NCBI RefSeq assembly: GCF_030445035.2
Contig: NC_080702.1
Coordinates: 30,813,843 to 30,877,842 of the forward strand
Length of the DNA: 64,000 nt
Direction: 5' to 3'
From: Dasypus novemcinctus
Lineage: Eukaryota > Chordata > Mammalia > Cingulata > Dasypodidae
Each line of letters opens with the position of its first letter. The first letter of the stretch is position 1. Under the pieces are notes generated by a model. That model did no database searches. It was not told the origin of the DNA and saw only the letters and a list, made by a program, of their open reading frames with translations. The translations under genes and the position numbers were made by a program. Positions 35,159-46,328 of the stretch are shown here, in pieces.

Positions 35159-36655
35159 TTTTTTTTAAAAGCAGTTTAATGACTTGGGAGTTGGTAATTA
35201 CAATACAGTGAGCCTAAGGGGAAAAGTACAAAATGACACTTATCACCAATGCACTCATCTTATACAGTTACAGCTATGAATATTACTAATTCATGTGTTA
35301 CTAATCACTTTTCTATAGAACATAAATAAAAGCCATTAATTTGAATTTGACATATATATTCAATACATACACAATCTTAGGCAAAATAATTTTCCTAATA
35401 TTTAAACTTTAAAAGATTGGAAACTAAATATCTGTGCTGATTTGTATTTTAACGTAGAACAAAAACACAACATTCAGCTAGGGAATGATAGATTTACCCT
35501 GCTGATAAATCTCTCCATGTGAACAATGTCGCCCCCTCATCATACTTACCACAGGCTAAATAATCAATGTCTTGAGAGGGTACAATATGAGAAAAATGTC
35601 AGTCACAGATTTAAGACCTTAATTTGAAAGAAATTAAGGAGAAAGCAAATCGAAAGTTGAGACTTCATCTCTGTTTTCAAATAAATGGTCTTAGTTTCTT
35701 TAATATAAATTATAGAAAAATTTATATTAGTTCATTATAAATATATTTAACCCACTCATTTTTGCAGGTTTCATGTAAAGTCCACACCTTGGTTTACACA
35801 ATGTCTGTGAGAAGAGGTCAGTAGACTTCATCTAATTATGACATCATCCATTCAAATCCTTAGCACAATGCCTCGCTGTTCAGAGCAGAGCGTGCCTGGA
35901 TATAAAATTAAGTTTCAAAACCTCGGAGATTTTTGCTACACTCATACATTCTTTAACATCTTATTTATTAGCAAACGTCAGCAAACCTGCTTTCTTATTC
36001 CTTCATGTTCTAACATGTTATACAGTTCTTCACTAGATATAGAAATCCTTTCTCTACACTGTACACAAAAACTATTACAAACTGTTAGTACAGTACAGAT
36101 TCCAGGAAAAATGAAGAGATTGTTGGCGACCAATATGCCACATAAGGAAACACGTATTATTAACCAGACACTCTTCTACTTCCTATTGTAGGGGATGTAT
36201 GCACAACGTCATCCCTAGAAAAATGGAAATGACAGCAGTTTTCCCTGCACTATCCAGCCCAACGATTTGAACTTTGTGTTTCCGGTGATTGAACAGTCTC
36301 CAAAGCATGGTGAAGAGAATTTCCATTCTTGGGCACTGACTCTCCTCCATCCAACTGGGTTGCCTGCTGTCCTGGGTTCAGGTTAAGGGACAGGTCCAGC
36401 CCCTGCCTCTCCTGCTGCTGCTTCCACACTATCCGCTGGTCAGATTCCCTGGAGGCCAGAAGGAGGCCAAAGCCCCGGCGACCGCCCTGCCTCCTTCGAG
36501 GCCCTGCCTTGCTGCCCTGGTGCTCCCCTGGCTCAGACATCTCTGCAGAGCCACGTGGGTGCCTCCTCCCCCAGTTCCTCTCAGGCAGCTGCAGTGGCTG
36601 CAACCCCTCGGATTGGGAGCAAATATAAAACTTTTCAGCAATAATTTTCCATTCT
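35159..36655 (-). pseudogene. ARL5A: ARL5A processed pseudogene (whole retrocopy)
   Basis: A retrocopied mRNA of the ARF-like GTPase ARL5A, a Golgi-associated member of the ARF family. It runs on the - strand: a GC-rich 5' UTR (36655-36327), coding remnant 36326-35818, a ~640 bp 3' UTR, a polyadenylation signal ATTAAA (35180-35175) and a short A-tail (35166-35159). No introns are present. The 5' UTR holds an open frame on the - strand (36603-36250) that is a by-product of GC content. I found no clear target duplication. Confidence 0.85.
35818..36326 (-). pseudogene. ARL5A: ARL5A-like coding remnant
   Basis: The ATG at 36326 gives MEILFTMLWRLFNHRKHKV, then VGLDSAGKT, the P-loop (GxxxxGKT) that binds the GTP phosphates. 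Stops begin at about codon 49, in the switch I region. Downstream text still follows the family: [11 protein letters not shown] (the WDIGGQ-like switch II, with DIGGQ decayed to HIGRQ), then SLHFSWNLY. Further frames carry relics of the KQD-containing and C-terminal helices, ending in YIQARSAL...GFEWMMS. The total is ~170 codons against 179 in ARL5A. The N-terminus and LFNH resemble ARL5A more than ARL5B or ARL5C, from my knowledge of the family. Clearly non-coding now. Confidence 0.87.
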
Positions 36656-36829
36656 CCATGCCTCAGTTTCTTAGTAAACTGTAATCTACTATTTTTTTCT
36701 CTATGAGTTTGCTTACTCTAAGCATTTCACATCAACAGTCATAAAACATTTCTCCTTTGTATCTGTATTGTTTGAGCCACCATGAGGTCTTTGAGGTTTA
36801 TGCATACAGGAGAACGTCTCAGATCTTCA

Positions 36830-37390
36830 TTCCTTTTTATTTCCAAGCAATGTTATTGTGAAATTCACGCACCCGAAATGTACCCATTTTAAAATGAACG
36901 CTTCCATGACATTTAGTACATTCACAATCTTGTTCAAACACTTCATTTATACGCTCCCAAACATCCTTTTCATGAAAGGAACTCCTAGACCCATTAAGCA
37001 TTCACTCCCCACTTTCTCTTCTCCCCAGACCTGATAACTACCAATCTGCATTTTGACTCCATGGATTTGATGATTCTTAATACTTCATATAAAAAGAATA
37101 ATATACTATCTGACCCTTGTGCCTGGCTTCCTTCACTTAGCATAGTGTGCCCAGGAGTCATCAACTTTCTAGCACTTTTCAGTACTTCATCCCTAATGAC
37201 TACTGATACTGAGCATCTTTCATGTGCATATTGGCCATTTGTCTATCTTCTTTGGAAAAATATTTACTCGAGTCCTTTGACCATTTTTAAATTGCATCAT
37301 TTGTCTTCTGTTGAGTTCTAAGTGTTTTATGTCTTATCTGGATATTAAACCCTTATCAATTATGTTTTCCAAATGAATTTCTTCTTAAAA
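36830..37390 (-). mobile_element. Old L1 3' end
   Basis: Antisense L1 text: 'ttagcatagtgtgcccagg', 'tgagcatctttcatgtgcat' then 'attggccatttg', and 'ggatattaaacccttatc'. No open frame. Confidence 0.7.
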
Positions 37391-37845
37391 GTACATTCAA
37401 ATGTATGTAAATAAATGTTTGAGTATGAATTTTATATTTATCTTCTGAATTGATGAGATGTACACCTCTTTGGAAACTCATTTATAAAGATGCATTCTGA
37501 AGTTATGAGAATGAAATTAACTCCAAGATTCCCCCTCTTCATCTGTGTCATTTTACTTGAGTCATATCTAATTCCCTAAATTTTCCTAGTTATCCCATTG
37601 TGTATTTCCTTATTTGAAAAACATATATCATGCATCTTTGTAGCTGCAATGTCTACTAATGATGATGGTATGACATTCATTTTGAGGTACTATTTGTTGA
37701 ATTGAAAGGCAAATGGACTGGAATGGTAAATATACAGTTGTGTCTGGACATGAAAACAAATTTATTGAATGAGGGAAAGCCTATCACCTGGAAAAGTTCT
37801 TCAAAATCATTGATGAAAAATGAGAACACAGCCTATTGTTAACAC
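37391..37845. other. No recognisable feature
   Basis: AT-rich spacer. Confidence 0.4.
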
Positions 37846-37849
37846 CGTT

Positions 37850-38050
37850 TAAGCCTTCTATACTTATTATCTCATTTAATTTTTGGTAACTTTGATGCGG
37901 TTAGTATCATTTTTCCTTTGTTACAGTTGAGGAACTAAGGACATTCAGAAACCAGGTAACTAGCACAAAAGTCACCAAGATAGTGAAGGGGCAGAGGAAG
38001 GATTCAAATCAAGCCTGTCTAAAGTGAGGACACTCCCTTAGGCATCATCT
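37850..38050 (-). mobile_element. MIR SINE
   Basis: Antisense MIR wording: 'tattatctcatttaattttt', 'ttacagttgaggaactaagg', 'ggcagaggaaggattcaaat', with the usual order of blocks. Old tRNA-derived mammalian SINE. Confidence 0.75.
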
Positions 38051-38197
38051 TGCTTTACACTAGTAGAGCATGATAGTAGTAATTGTTAACCCTCGAAGAG
38101 TCCAGTTGTTTCAATATAAACTCCTACTTCTGAACAGATGCTCCCCAAAAAAGGACTGTTTGGTCTCTGGTTCATGCAACCCCAAAAGCAAACAGTT

Positions 38198-38245
38198 TTC
38201 ATTTTTTTACCATTTTTTACCATTTTTTACCATTTTACCATTTCT
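38198..38245. repeat. Short tandem repeat, unit ~11 bp
   Basis: About four copies of 'ttttttaccat' with slight shortening. Confidence 0.85.
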
Positions 38246-38429
38246 TCGCCACCTCTGAGGATTTGTAATATACTTGTCAAAGTAATTATTGAATAATTAG
38301 ATTGCCTGAATATTTTAATTTCACTTCCATTGTTTGTTAATGAAGCTGAGCATATTTTTACATTTATAAGTTATTTACAGTTTTGCTGCCTGAATCATTG
38401 GTTTACATCCTTTGATTCTTTAAAATTTT

Positions 38430-38870
38430 AGTACATTTTATTCTTTACAAACTTTTTACATTTTTAGTTCACAAAGATGTAGGCTTACAGAAATATCCTT
38501 TAAGAAATGGAGCATTCCCATATACCACCCTATTGGTAACACTTTAATTTACTATGGAACCTATGTTATAATTGATTAAAGAATATTAAAATTGAGCTAA
38601 TTATGGTCCATACTTTACATTAAGTATATTTCTTACATTTTTTACATGTACATTGTTAAATTATGACTATAAAATATGTTCTGAAGATTCTCCATGCCTT
38701 TTCATTTATGGAGTATTTTCTTCATATTTTTTTTACATTCAGGTCTTCATGGGCCTAAGTCTGTCATTTATGTGCTCAAATGTGTCCCTTTGCTTTACTT
38801 TCATCTCAATTTATGCTCAGAGAGTTAATCTACACTTTCTTCTATAAGTCTAATGCTATTTTTAATCTTA
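38430..38870 (-). mobile_element. Degraded L1 3' UTR
   Basis: The layout resembles the L1 3' ends at 5030 and 55620: 'atgtaggcttacagaaatat', 'catataccaccctattggta', 'ttatggtccatacttta'. Boundaries are uncertain. Confidence 0.45.
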
Positions 38871-39049
38871 CCTCAAATTTCAATTTATGCAATTGATATT
38901 AATATATGAATTTAATTTTAATTCCTTCCATCAAATGATCAATTATAAAAGCAACATTTAAAAAATTATTAAAGTATATCATTCATACATGAACATACAT
39001 AAACAATAAGTGTATATTTAAACTTGTGAACTTAAAAAACAAACCTGCA

Positions 39050-39473
39050 GGGCAGCGGACTTGGCCCAGTGGTTAGGGCATCCGTCTACCACAAGCGAGG
39101 TCCGTGGTTCAAATCCCGGGCCTCCTTGACCCGTGCGGAGCTGGCCCATGCGCAGCGCTGATGCGCGCAAGGAGTGCCGTGCCACGCAGGGGTGTCCCGC
39201 GCGTAGGGGAGCCCCATGCACAAGGAGTGCGCCCCGTAAGGAGAGCCACCCAGCGCGAAAGGAAGTGCAGCCTGCCTAAGAATGTCTCCACCCACACAGA
39301 GAGCTGACACAACAACAACAACAAGATGACCCAACAGAAACAAAGATTCCCGTGCTGCTGACAACAACAGAAGCAGACAAAGAAACAAGACACAGTAAAC
39401 AGACACAGAGAACAGACAACCGGGGTGGCGGGGAGGGGAGAGAAATAAATAAATGAATAAATATTAAAAAAAA
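39050..39473 (+). mobile_element. Armadillo-type tRNA-derived SINE (DAS family), young
   Basis: A tRNA-like head with an RNA polymerase III A box (tggcccagtgg, 39062-39072) and B box (ggttcaaatcc, 39106-39116). A long GC-rich body follows, then an (ACA)n stretch (39307-39322), and an AAATAAAT-rich tail ending in A11. The target duplication aaacctgca flanks it (39041-39049 and ~39474-39482). Intact CpGs and a perfect duplication indicate a recent insertion. DAS-SINEs are known from armadillos, which supports the species call. Confidence 0.88.
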
Positions 39474-39719
39474 AAACCTGCAAAACATCACACAGGATTC
39501 TCATACATCAACCCACCACCTACAATTTGTATAAATTTGAAACATTTATTACAATTTATGAAAAAATATTTTCTCAATCTAAGTACTAATGATAGTGTGT
39601 ACCTTACGATTGGTGTGGTTTTCCCCCAACATACCATACCATGCACATGTAAACTATTATTAATATGGGAGAGTGGAAAAGCACGAGGGCATGAGGTATA
39701 TCAGAATGTCCTATATTAT

Positions 39720-40015
39720 TTTTTTAAATATACTTTTATTACAGAAGTTGTGGACATAGAAAACAATAATGCACATGTGAAGAGTTCCCAGACAAGGCCC
39801 CTTGACCAACACACTATACCATGGTGGAACATTTGCCACTGATTATGAGAGAATGTCATCAAATTATTACCACCAACCATCGTTCTGAGAATGTATTTGG
39901 CACACTTTTTACATACTCTTCCTTTATCAACGCGATGTGTCTTTGGCATCGATGCCTGAACATTACAGTATTGCTGTTAACCACAGCACACAGCTCATAA
40001 CATTTGACGGGGTCA
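39720..40015 (-). mobile_element. L1 3' end fragment
   Basis: 'cttttattacagaagttgtg' at the tail side and 'tgtttaccacagcaca'-like L1 3' UTR wording. Placed by resemblance to other L1 3' ends here. Moderate support only. Confidence 0.4.
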
Positions 40016-40490
40016 CTTCTCTTTAGGGAGCTCTAGTATTGCAAGATTCCCCTGAATGATTTCTCTATTGCTGGTTCAGGAGAGAGATTCTGGACACGCA
40101 AAAATATCTTCTGTATCTAATCTGTCTCTTCTGGTGTTGGCTCTCATTCATGAAGCTGTTCTCTTTAAGCAGAATTTCCTCTTGTCTCATTGCTTTTCTT
40201 TTCTCCCCCATAGTTAGCAATTTCTGTTCAACTCACACAACTGTTTTCTTGGTCACTCAACAAATATTTATTCAGAACACTATAAGGTAAGCATTAAACT
40301 ATGTTCTAGGCATGAAGAAAGGTTAACATAATGTGCTTGCTCTCAATTTTCTCCCAGTTTAAAGAAGCCAAACAAAAGAAGAGAAATAAATAGATCACGC
40401 TAACGATGTATACTCAGTCCTGGTGAAGTGTAATTTTATCTGAATGAAGATTGGTCTTTCTGCTTAAAAAGTCTCCTGGGAATTTTATAG
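40016..40490. repeat. Duplicon segment, paralogue of 54.89-55.35 kb
   Basis: Shares 'agattctgga', 'tttcctcttgtc', 'agcaatttctgttcaactca' and 'tcctggtgaa' with 54890-55345 in the same order and strand. Part of it (40245-40400) also looks like a common ancient mammalian repeat ('caacaaatatttattcag'). Confidence 0.75.
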
Positions 40491-40776
40491 GAATAATGAT
40501 GAAGCTATGAATTTTTGGGTAGTACTGGCATCTTAACAATAGGAAATTTTCCTATCCAAGACACAGGATGTCTTACCATTTCCTTACATCTTCTCTAATT
40601 TCTTGCAACAGTATTTTCTAGTTTTCATTGTGCAAGTCCTTCAACTATTTAGTTAAAATTATTCGTAGGAGTTTTGCTCTTTTAGATGCTATGGTGTATA
40701 CATTTTTAAAATACATACTTAACATTTTTGGAGCTGTATAAAATACAAGAAATTTTTGCATATTAATTTCATAATT

Positions 40777-40878
40777 GGAGTGGATGTGGCTCAAGTGATT
40801 GAACACCTGCCTCCCACGTGGGAGATCACAGGTTCAGTTCCCAGTGCCTCCTGAAAAAAATCAAGCAAATAAAAGAAA
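40777..40878 (+). mobile_element. Short tRNA-derived SINE (DAS-I-like), first of a pair
   Basis: A-box-like tggctcaagtg and B box ggttcagttcc, followed by an A-rich tail. Confidence 0.75.
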
Positions 40879-40890
40879 TATAAAAAACAA

Positions 40891-40988
40891 GGCAGGAAAT
40901 CTGATGTGGCTCAGTGGTTGAGCACTGACTTCCCACAAAGGAGGTCCTGGGTTCAATTCCTGGTTCTACATACCTCAAAAAATAAAAT
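40891..40988 (+). mobile_element. Short tRNA-derived SINE (DAS-I-like), second of a pair
   Basis: A box tggctcagtgg and B box ggttcaattcc, then an A-rich tail. Same strand as its neighbour 12 bp upstream. Confidence 0.78.
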
Positions 40989-41548
40989 CTCATATTTCTT
41001 ATTTGGTTGTATTAACATATGAGCTGTAGAATTTTCTTATGGATGTTTTCTCTTGTTCTCTATAAAGGAACATAACATTACTAAAAACTGTTTTAGTTCT
41101 TACTTTCTAATTTGGATGCATTTATTTAATTTTATGGACCAATTTCCTAACTTCCAATACATTATAGAATAGCAAGAGAGAAAGACGCCATCCTTGTCTA
41201 ATTCCAGAACGTAAGAGGATGGTTTTCATTCCTTTTATTGAGGATAAACTTACCTGTGTTGTTACATCTATGATATTTACCATGAGGAGGAAGTTACTCT
41301 ATTCTAAATTTTCTGAGTGGTTTTATCATGAAACAGTGTAGGAATTTGTCTTTCATAGTTTCTGGATGAATTGAAATTTCGATGTGATTTTTTTTTCTCT
41401 TTGTTGTTTTAATGTGGTGTATTACATTGATTTTCTTATGCTGAACACACTTACATACTGAGATAAATCTCACTAGGACGTAGATACTTCTTTAAATATT
41501 TAGTCATATTTGATGACACAGTTTTTGATCAGTGATTTGGATCTATAT

Positions 41549-42670
41549 ATTTTTTCTCTTTATTTTTTCAGTGTTACTTTAATATGGGGTCCCCATGTAC
41601 ACTGCACCTCCCTCATCCCACTCCTTCCATATCAACAACCTCTTTCATCACCATGTGACAGTCATTGTATTTGGTGAATACATTTTTGAGCACTGTTACA
41701 CCAGTGGATAATGGTTTCCATTATAGTTTACAGTTTCCCCCAGTCCACCCAGTGGGCCATGGCAGGACATACAATGTCCAGCAACTGTCCCTGCAGTACC
41801 ACCTAGGACAACTCCAAGTCCTGAAAATGCCCCCACATCATATCTCTTCTTCCCTCTACCTACCCTCAGCAGCTACCGTGCCCTCTTTCTCCATATCAAT
41901 GCTGCATTTTCTTCCATTACTAATCACGATAGTTCCATAGTAGAATATCAGTTAGTCCATTCTAATCCATACTCTATTCCTCCATTCTGTAGACCCTGGA
42001 ATGGTTATGTCCACTCCGACTCTATATCAAGAGGGGGATTAGATCCACATGGATGATGGATGCAGCCTGCCTGCAGGTATAGGCATCCTTGGCCACTCTC
42101 TAAGCCAAACTCAGCCTGTAAATGCATTACCTTCCCCTCCAGCATGGGACATGGCTTCCAGGAATGATCCTCCCTGGTGCCGAGTGATTTTTACCAACCA
42201 CCAGCTGATTATGTAACTAGAAAAAGACCTCGAATAAAAGGATCAGCTCAGACCAGCAGAATATCTCAGCCTACATGTAGGATCATGTGTTAAAAACTGC
42301 TTTTTGACGTTGAATAAAAGTGGGAAATGGATAGGACATATGAGGTTATATGGCTATGAGTCTCCAAAAAAGAGTTGGGAGATCATCAGAGGGGTTGTGC
42401 TTACACACACCTCAGCAGGGTCCCAGAGACTGCCAAAGTAGATACAAGCCAAGGTATTGTTTCTTCTGAGGAATACAGAGACCCACAGATCCTATGGTCA
42501 TGGCAGATGGATTTCAGTGCCATGCCAGTTGGACCTAATTTGGAGTTTGTGTTCCTTAGTGTGATGGAGTTGAACTCACATATGATCTTTGTACTCAAGC
42601 CTGGCCAGCTAACAGGGAGGTAAAGAATGTCAACCACCACACCATGGAGGCAAGAGTGCCTACAGCTGCA
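41549..42670. mobile_element. Twin-primed L1 3' end with perfect target duplication
   Basis: 41549-~42098 is the L1 3' end on the - strand. ~42100-42670 is the next L1 segment on the + strand, reading 'aatggataggacatatgagg' where 13500 has its reverse complement. The two halves meet at nearly the same L1 position (the 'ggactcttggc' block occurs at both ends). The perfect 10-bp duplication ggatctatat flanks it (41539-41548 and 42671-42680). No coding sequence. Confidence 0.85.
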
Positions 42671-43340
42671 GGATCTATATTTTTTTAAGGAATTGGACCT
42701 TGGTTTTCTTTCCTTATTTCTTTATGTAACTTTGGTATCAAAATAATTTTAATATCATAGAATGAGTTTGGAAGAGATAACCTGACTGTAACTTAGAAGA
42801 TTTTGAGTAGTATAATTATTTCTTCTTTGAATATTTCAAATTTCATTACAGAAACTGTCTGATCATACACTTGTATTTTGGGGGATTTTTTTTGATGACT
42901 AATTGAGTCTCTTTACTTGTTACCTTCTGGTTGGGCTCTATTTGTTTTTAGTTAACTTAGGTAAATTGTGTGTTTCTAAGAATTGGTCCATTTCTTCCAG
43001 GTTATCTAGACATTGGCAGACAATTTACCATAGTATTCACTCATAATCTCTTTAATATCAGCAATTTCTAGCAAGGTCCCCTATTTAATTTTGTATTTTA
43101 GTGATTTCCTTCCATTCATTTTTTTTCTTTCTCAATCTAAATAAACCTTGGCTATTTTATTGAACTTTTCCAAATATGAATTTCACTGGTTCTCTCAAAT
43201 GTTTTTCCCTATTTCATTTCTTTCCATGTAAATGTTTAATATTTCCATCTTTCTGCTATATTTTATTTCAGTTGGCCCTTCATTTTTAGTTCCCGCAAAT
43301 CTGTAGGTAGGCTACTGATTTGTGATGTTTTAAAATATGA

Positions 43341-43640
43341 GGCTTCACATCTATAAGTATCCCTGGATCTTTTAAATTCATCCCTAAACTTACCTAAGAA
43401 AATAAATTAATTTAGCCACAAAATAAATAATAAAATGGACAATGATGGGTAGTAGAGTTCAAATGACAGCTGTCAATTTGGCAGAGATGGTCCTCAGTGA
43501 AGAACTTCAGATTCTGTATTAGTGAATAGGTTTCATGGGAAAGAGAAGTCCAAAATTCTCATAAGTTGAAACTCTGGTAAGAGATTCCTGTGTAAAGCTA
43601 TATCCTTGGAATAATAGCATCATTTAAAAGGGTAACAATA
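43341..43640. repeat. Duplicon segment, paralogue of 59.05-59.35 kb
   Basis: Shared blocks with 59050-59350: 'ttttaaattcatccctaa', 'aaatgacagctg', 'tccaaaattctcataagt'. Same strand and order as the L1 beside it. Confidence 0.7.
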
Positions 43641-46328
43641 TTATACATGCTAATTCATTACGGATATCAAGATAACCGCTTGCAATAACAGTGGTACTAC
43701 ATGGTTGGAAAGCCCTCTGGATGATGAATCAGTGTGCACTTTGAAATCACAGCACCTTTATATCCTTAAAAGTTGTAGGTGGAAAAATTAACATTATATG
43801 ATTCTGACTTCCTAAGAGAAAATAATTTCAAATGTAAATTCACCCTTTTCCACCAAGAACTCCAAGAATTCATTCAAGAATAGATGCGACAAATTAACAG
43901 AATGCAATTTAAAAATAGATAAACACTAAGAAAACAAGTTACCATGACTGAGAGTCTGAAGAGTAGATAGTGGAAAAAAGACTTAAGTGTATCAGAGTTT
44001 GAAATTATGCAGGCACAGAATATGATACAACACTTTTTAATGAGTTTTAGAAAATTAAAGCGTATTGCACATATATAAAATGGCAAAAAACTATTTCAAT
44101 AATGAAATAAATAGAACTTCTAAAACTGAAATATACAATGAAGAAAATTTAAGATTTCTCTGTAGTTGAACTAGAAGAAATTTAGCTGCAATGGAAATGA
44201 AAGTCCTTGCAATCTGAAACAGAAATTGGAAAATAACCAAGTTTATATTGGTGGACTTTCCTACATCTGACACTTTTGTATATTTCTGCTGTTACCAGTG
44301 ACACATTCCCTCCCACGGTATTTTCTTCCCACAGTAAAACAGAACTTCGGTGATTCATTCTAGTGATTTTTTGTTCTCCTGGTGGTTTCCTCCTTGGATA
44401 GTGAATAAATACAAAATATCTTCATTCTGGAAACTCCAGGAGATGAAGCACAATGAACCACACTTAGGATGATGTATTTCAGAGCTATTAATATGTGGGT
44501 GCTTCTAATTCTTGTGAGAAGGGTGATCTGGAAGTGATGAGAAATCAGAGGAGTGGCATTTGGGAAAGAAACTAGGAGGTGAAGTCCAAGGCCTCCTTAG
44601 TCAATACCTTCACTCTAGAATGTGCTTCTATTGGAAACTCAGCTCTTTGCAGTGGAGGAAGGAATCACTGCTCCTATGTTTGAAATGTACTCACTTACAC
44701 ACTGGCTACATTATTTTGGTGGATTATAAGAGGTACATTTCTGTTCCTGGTTCTACTGTGTCTTAGTTTAAATGATGTTCCTTGGAACTAAGGGTGTTTA
44801 TTCTCACTTCCCCCACTCTGGACTGTTAATCTTTAATTAACAGTGTTCATCTTCTCTAAATTTCTCATGGTACAATCCTAGTAAATAATTATTCTACTCA
44901 CACAACATAATACAACTGAACAGAACAGAGCTCGCTCACAATGAGTCTTCTTCTCCATCTATACCATATAAAATTAATGCTGTACTGGCAGCAATCAAGC
45001 CTCCCACTTCTCCAGGAAATAAACTAGTGTTTATCTTTGTAACCTGGCATTTATCTCTCACTCAATTTATGGAAGTTTCTTTAGATGAATGCCATATTTT
45101 AAGGCATCACTTCAAGGTTTCCCATTTAAAAAAACATCTAAAATGAACTTTAATTTCATCAATAACAAACAATAGATTCTTAAGGAATATGTTTAGTTTT
45201 CCACGAGAGCAAATTTATATACTAATTTAGAGTAAATCATTATTGTTTCCACACATATTCAGGTCCCGGAGAAGACTGAAAATTTACTGACAAAACAAGG
45301 AACGCATTTTTTTTTTTGAGAGAGAAAAATAATAGCTGCAGGAATGGGAAAGTCAGAAAAGATCTAGGTGTTACATCAATTCAAGGAAGATATAAGAGAT
45401 TTGAAACACTCTCTAATACTTGCTAATGAAACGTGCTTAAAAAATTTTCCTCTTTAAAAATTTTTTTGTGTAATCCCATATTTGTAGGTCTACATAAAAA
45501 CCTGAAGTTATCTCCTAATATCTGGGTTTAATAGTTGAAAAAGGTATTGTAGGAAATGGGGAAAACATGCACCTTGCTTTTATGATCTGTAAATATGAAC
45601 TACTATTATAGGACATGCTTAGAGAAATTTCCAGAAAATATTCTTTATTAGGAAAATAAGTTTTAAGGGGTAACCATAGATCACTGGGAGAATAACAGTA
45701 ATTATTGAGATCATCAGTGTTTGAAAGATCAAAGATAGTGTTGTTGATTACAATCTTACTTAACTTATGATTTGGAATGTGCAGGACGAAGGGCATATCA
45801 GAGATGTACTGTGGATTATTGTAAACCAATCAGATGATTTCTCCAATTCAGGCTATGACCTTTTTTTGGAGCCAATGAATAAAAACCCTGTTAGGTGATA
45901 CACAGCCTTTTATAAAAGAGTTTATTTTTCACCAAAACCATAAACACCAGGAATTTCTTTCATCTGGCACTGACTGCAGTACACCTTCATCCTTCCAACA
46001 CCTGCTATAAATATATATATATATATATATATATAATTACATGTATGGAAACTTTCACTACTGAAAATCTAGGCAGTTGTTTCTGACTTCAATACTGATT
46101 CCAGGGAATAAAATAAGAAAGATCACATGATGTATAATAATAAAAAAGAAACAGGTATTCTTCATAAAAAAATTACAGAATTAGAGTTCTGATATGAGTC
46201 AAATAACAGATTATCTCTCTATTCAGTTACAAAGATTTTATATTTATATCTCCCAGTTTTTGGCCTCTATTAATCATGAGCAATTTTCTAAATTTGGGAA
46301 AAGAATTCTTTTATAGAGAGAATGTTTC
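43641..46328. other. OR downstream spacer, no gene
   Basis: AT-rich. It contains a ~104-codon frame on the - strand (45515-45829) with no recognisable product, and a TA microsatellite at 46009-46034. Nothing else is assignable. Confidence 0.45.
46009..46034. repeat. (TA)n microsatellite
   Basis: 13 TA units. Confidence 0.9.

Larger units (their letters stand above)
40490..43340 (-). mobile_element. Old L1 ORF2 fragment, with later insertions
   Basis: Antisense ORF2 text on both sides of two insertions: 40490-40776, 40989-41538 and 42681-43340. It includes 'tttctctttgttgttttaat', 'cattgattttcttatgctga', and 'gaatttgtc'/'ttcttccaggttatctaga'. Frames are destroyed. The same L1 piece lies at 57466-59040 in the second duplicon. 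Confidence 0.7.

Noticed and set aside
36250-36603. 117-codon - strand frame rich in Arg/Gln
   Set aside because: It lies mostly in the 5' UTR of the ARL5A retrocopy and overlaps the pseudogene start in another frame.
39050-39130. Possible functional tRNA gene
   Set aside because: The A/B boxes belong to a SINE head; it continues into a SINE body and tail and does not fold as a mature tRNA gene with normal ends.
39018-39504. Cluster of frames up to 131 codons
   Set aside because: All within the DAS-type SINE body.
45515-45829. 104-codon - strand frame
   Set aside because: No recognisable domain, AT-rich, no paralogous frame in the second duplicon that I could see.
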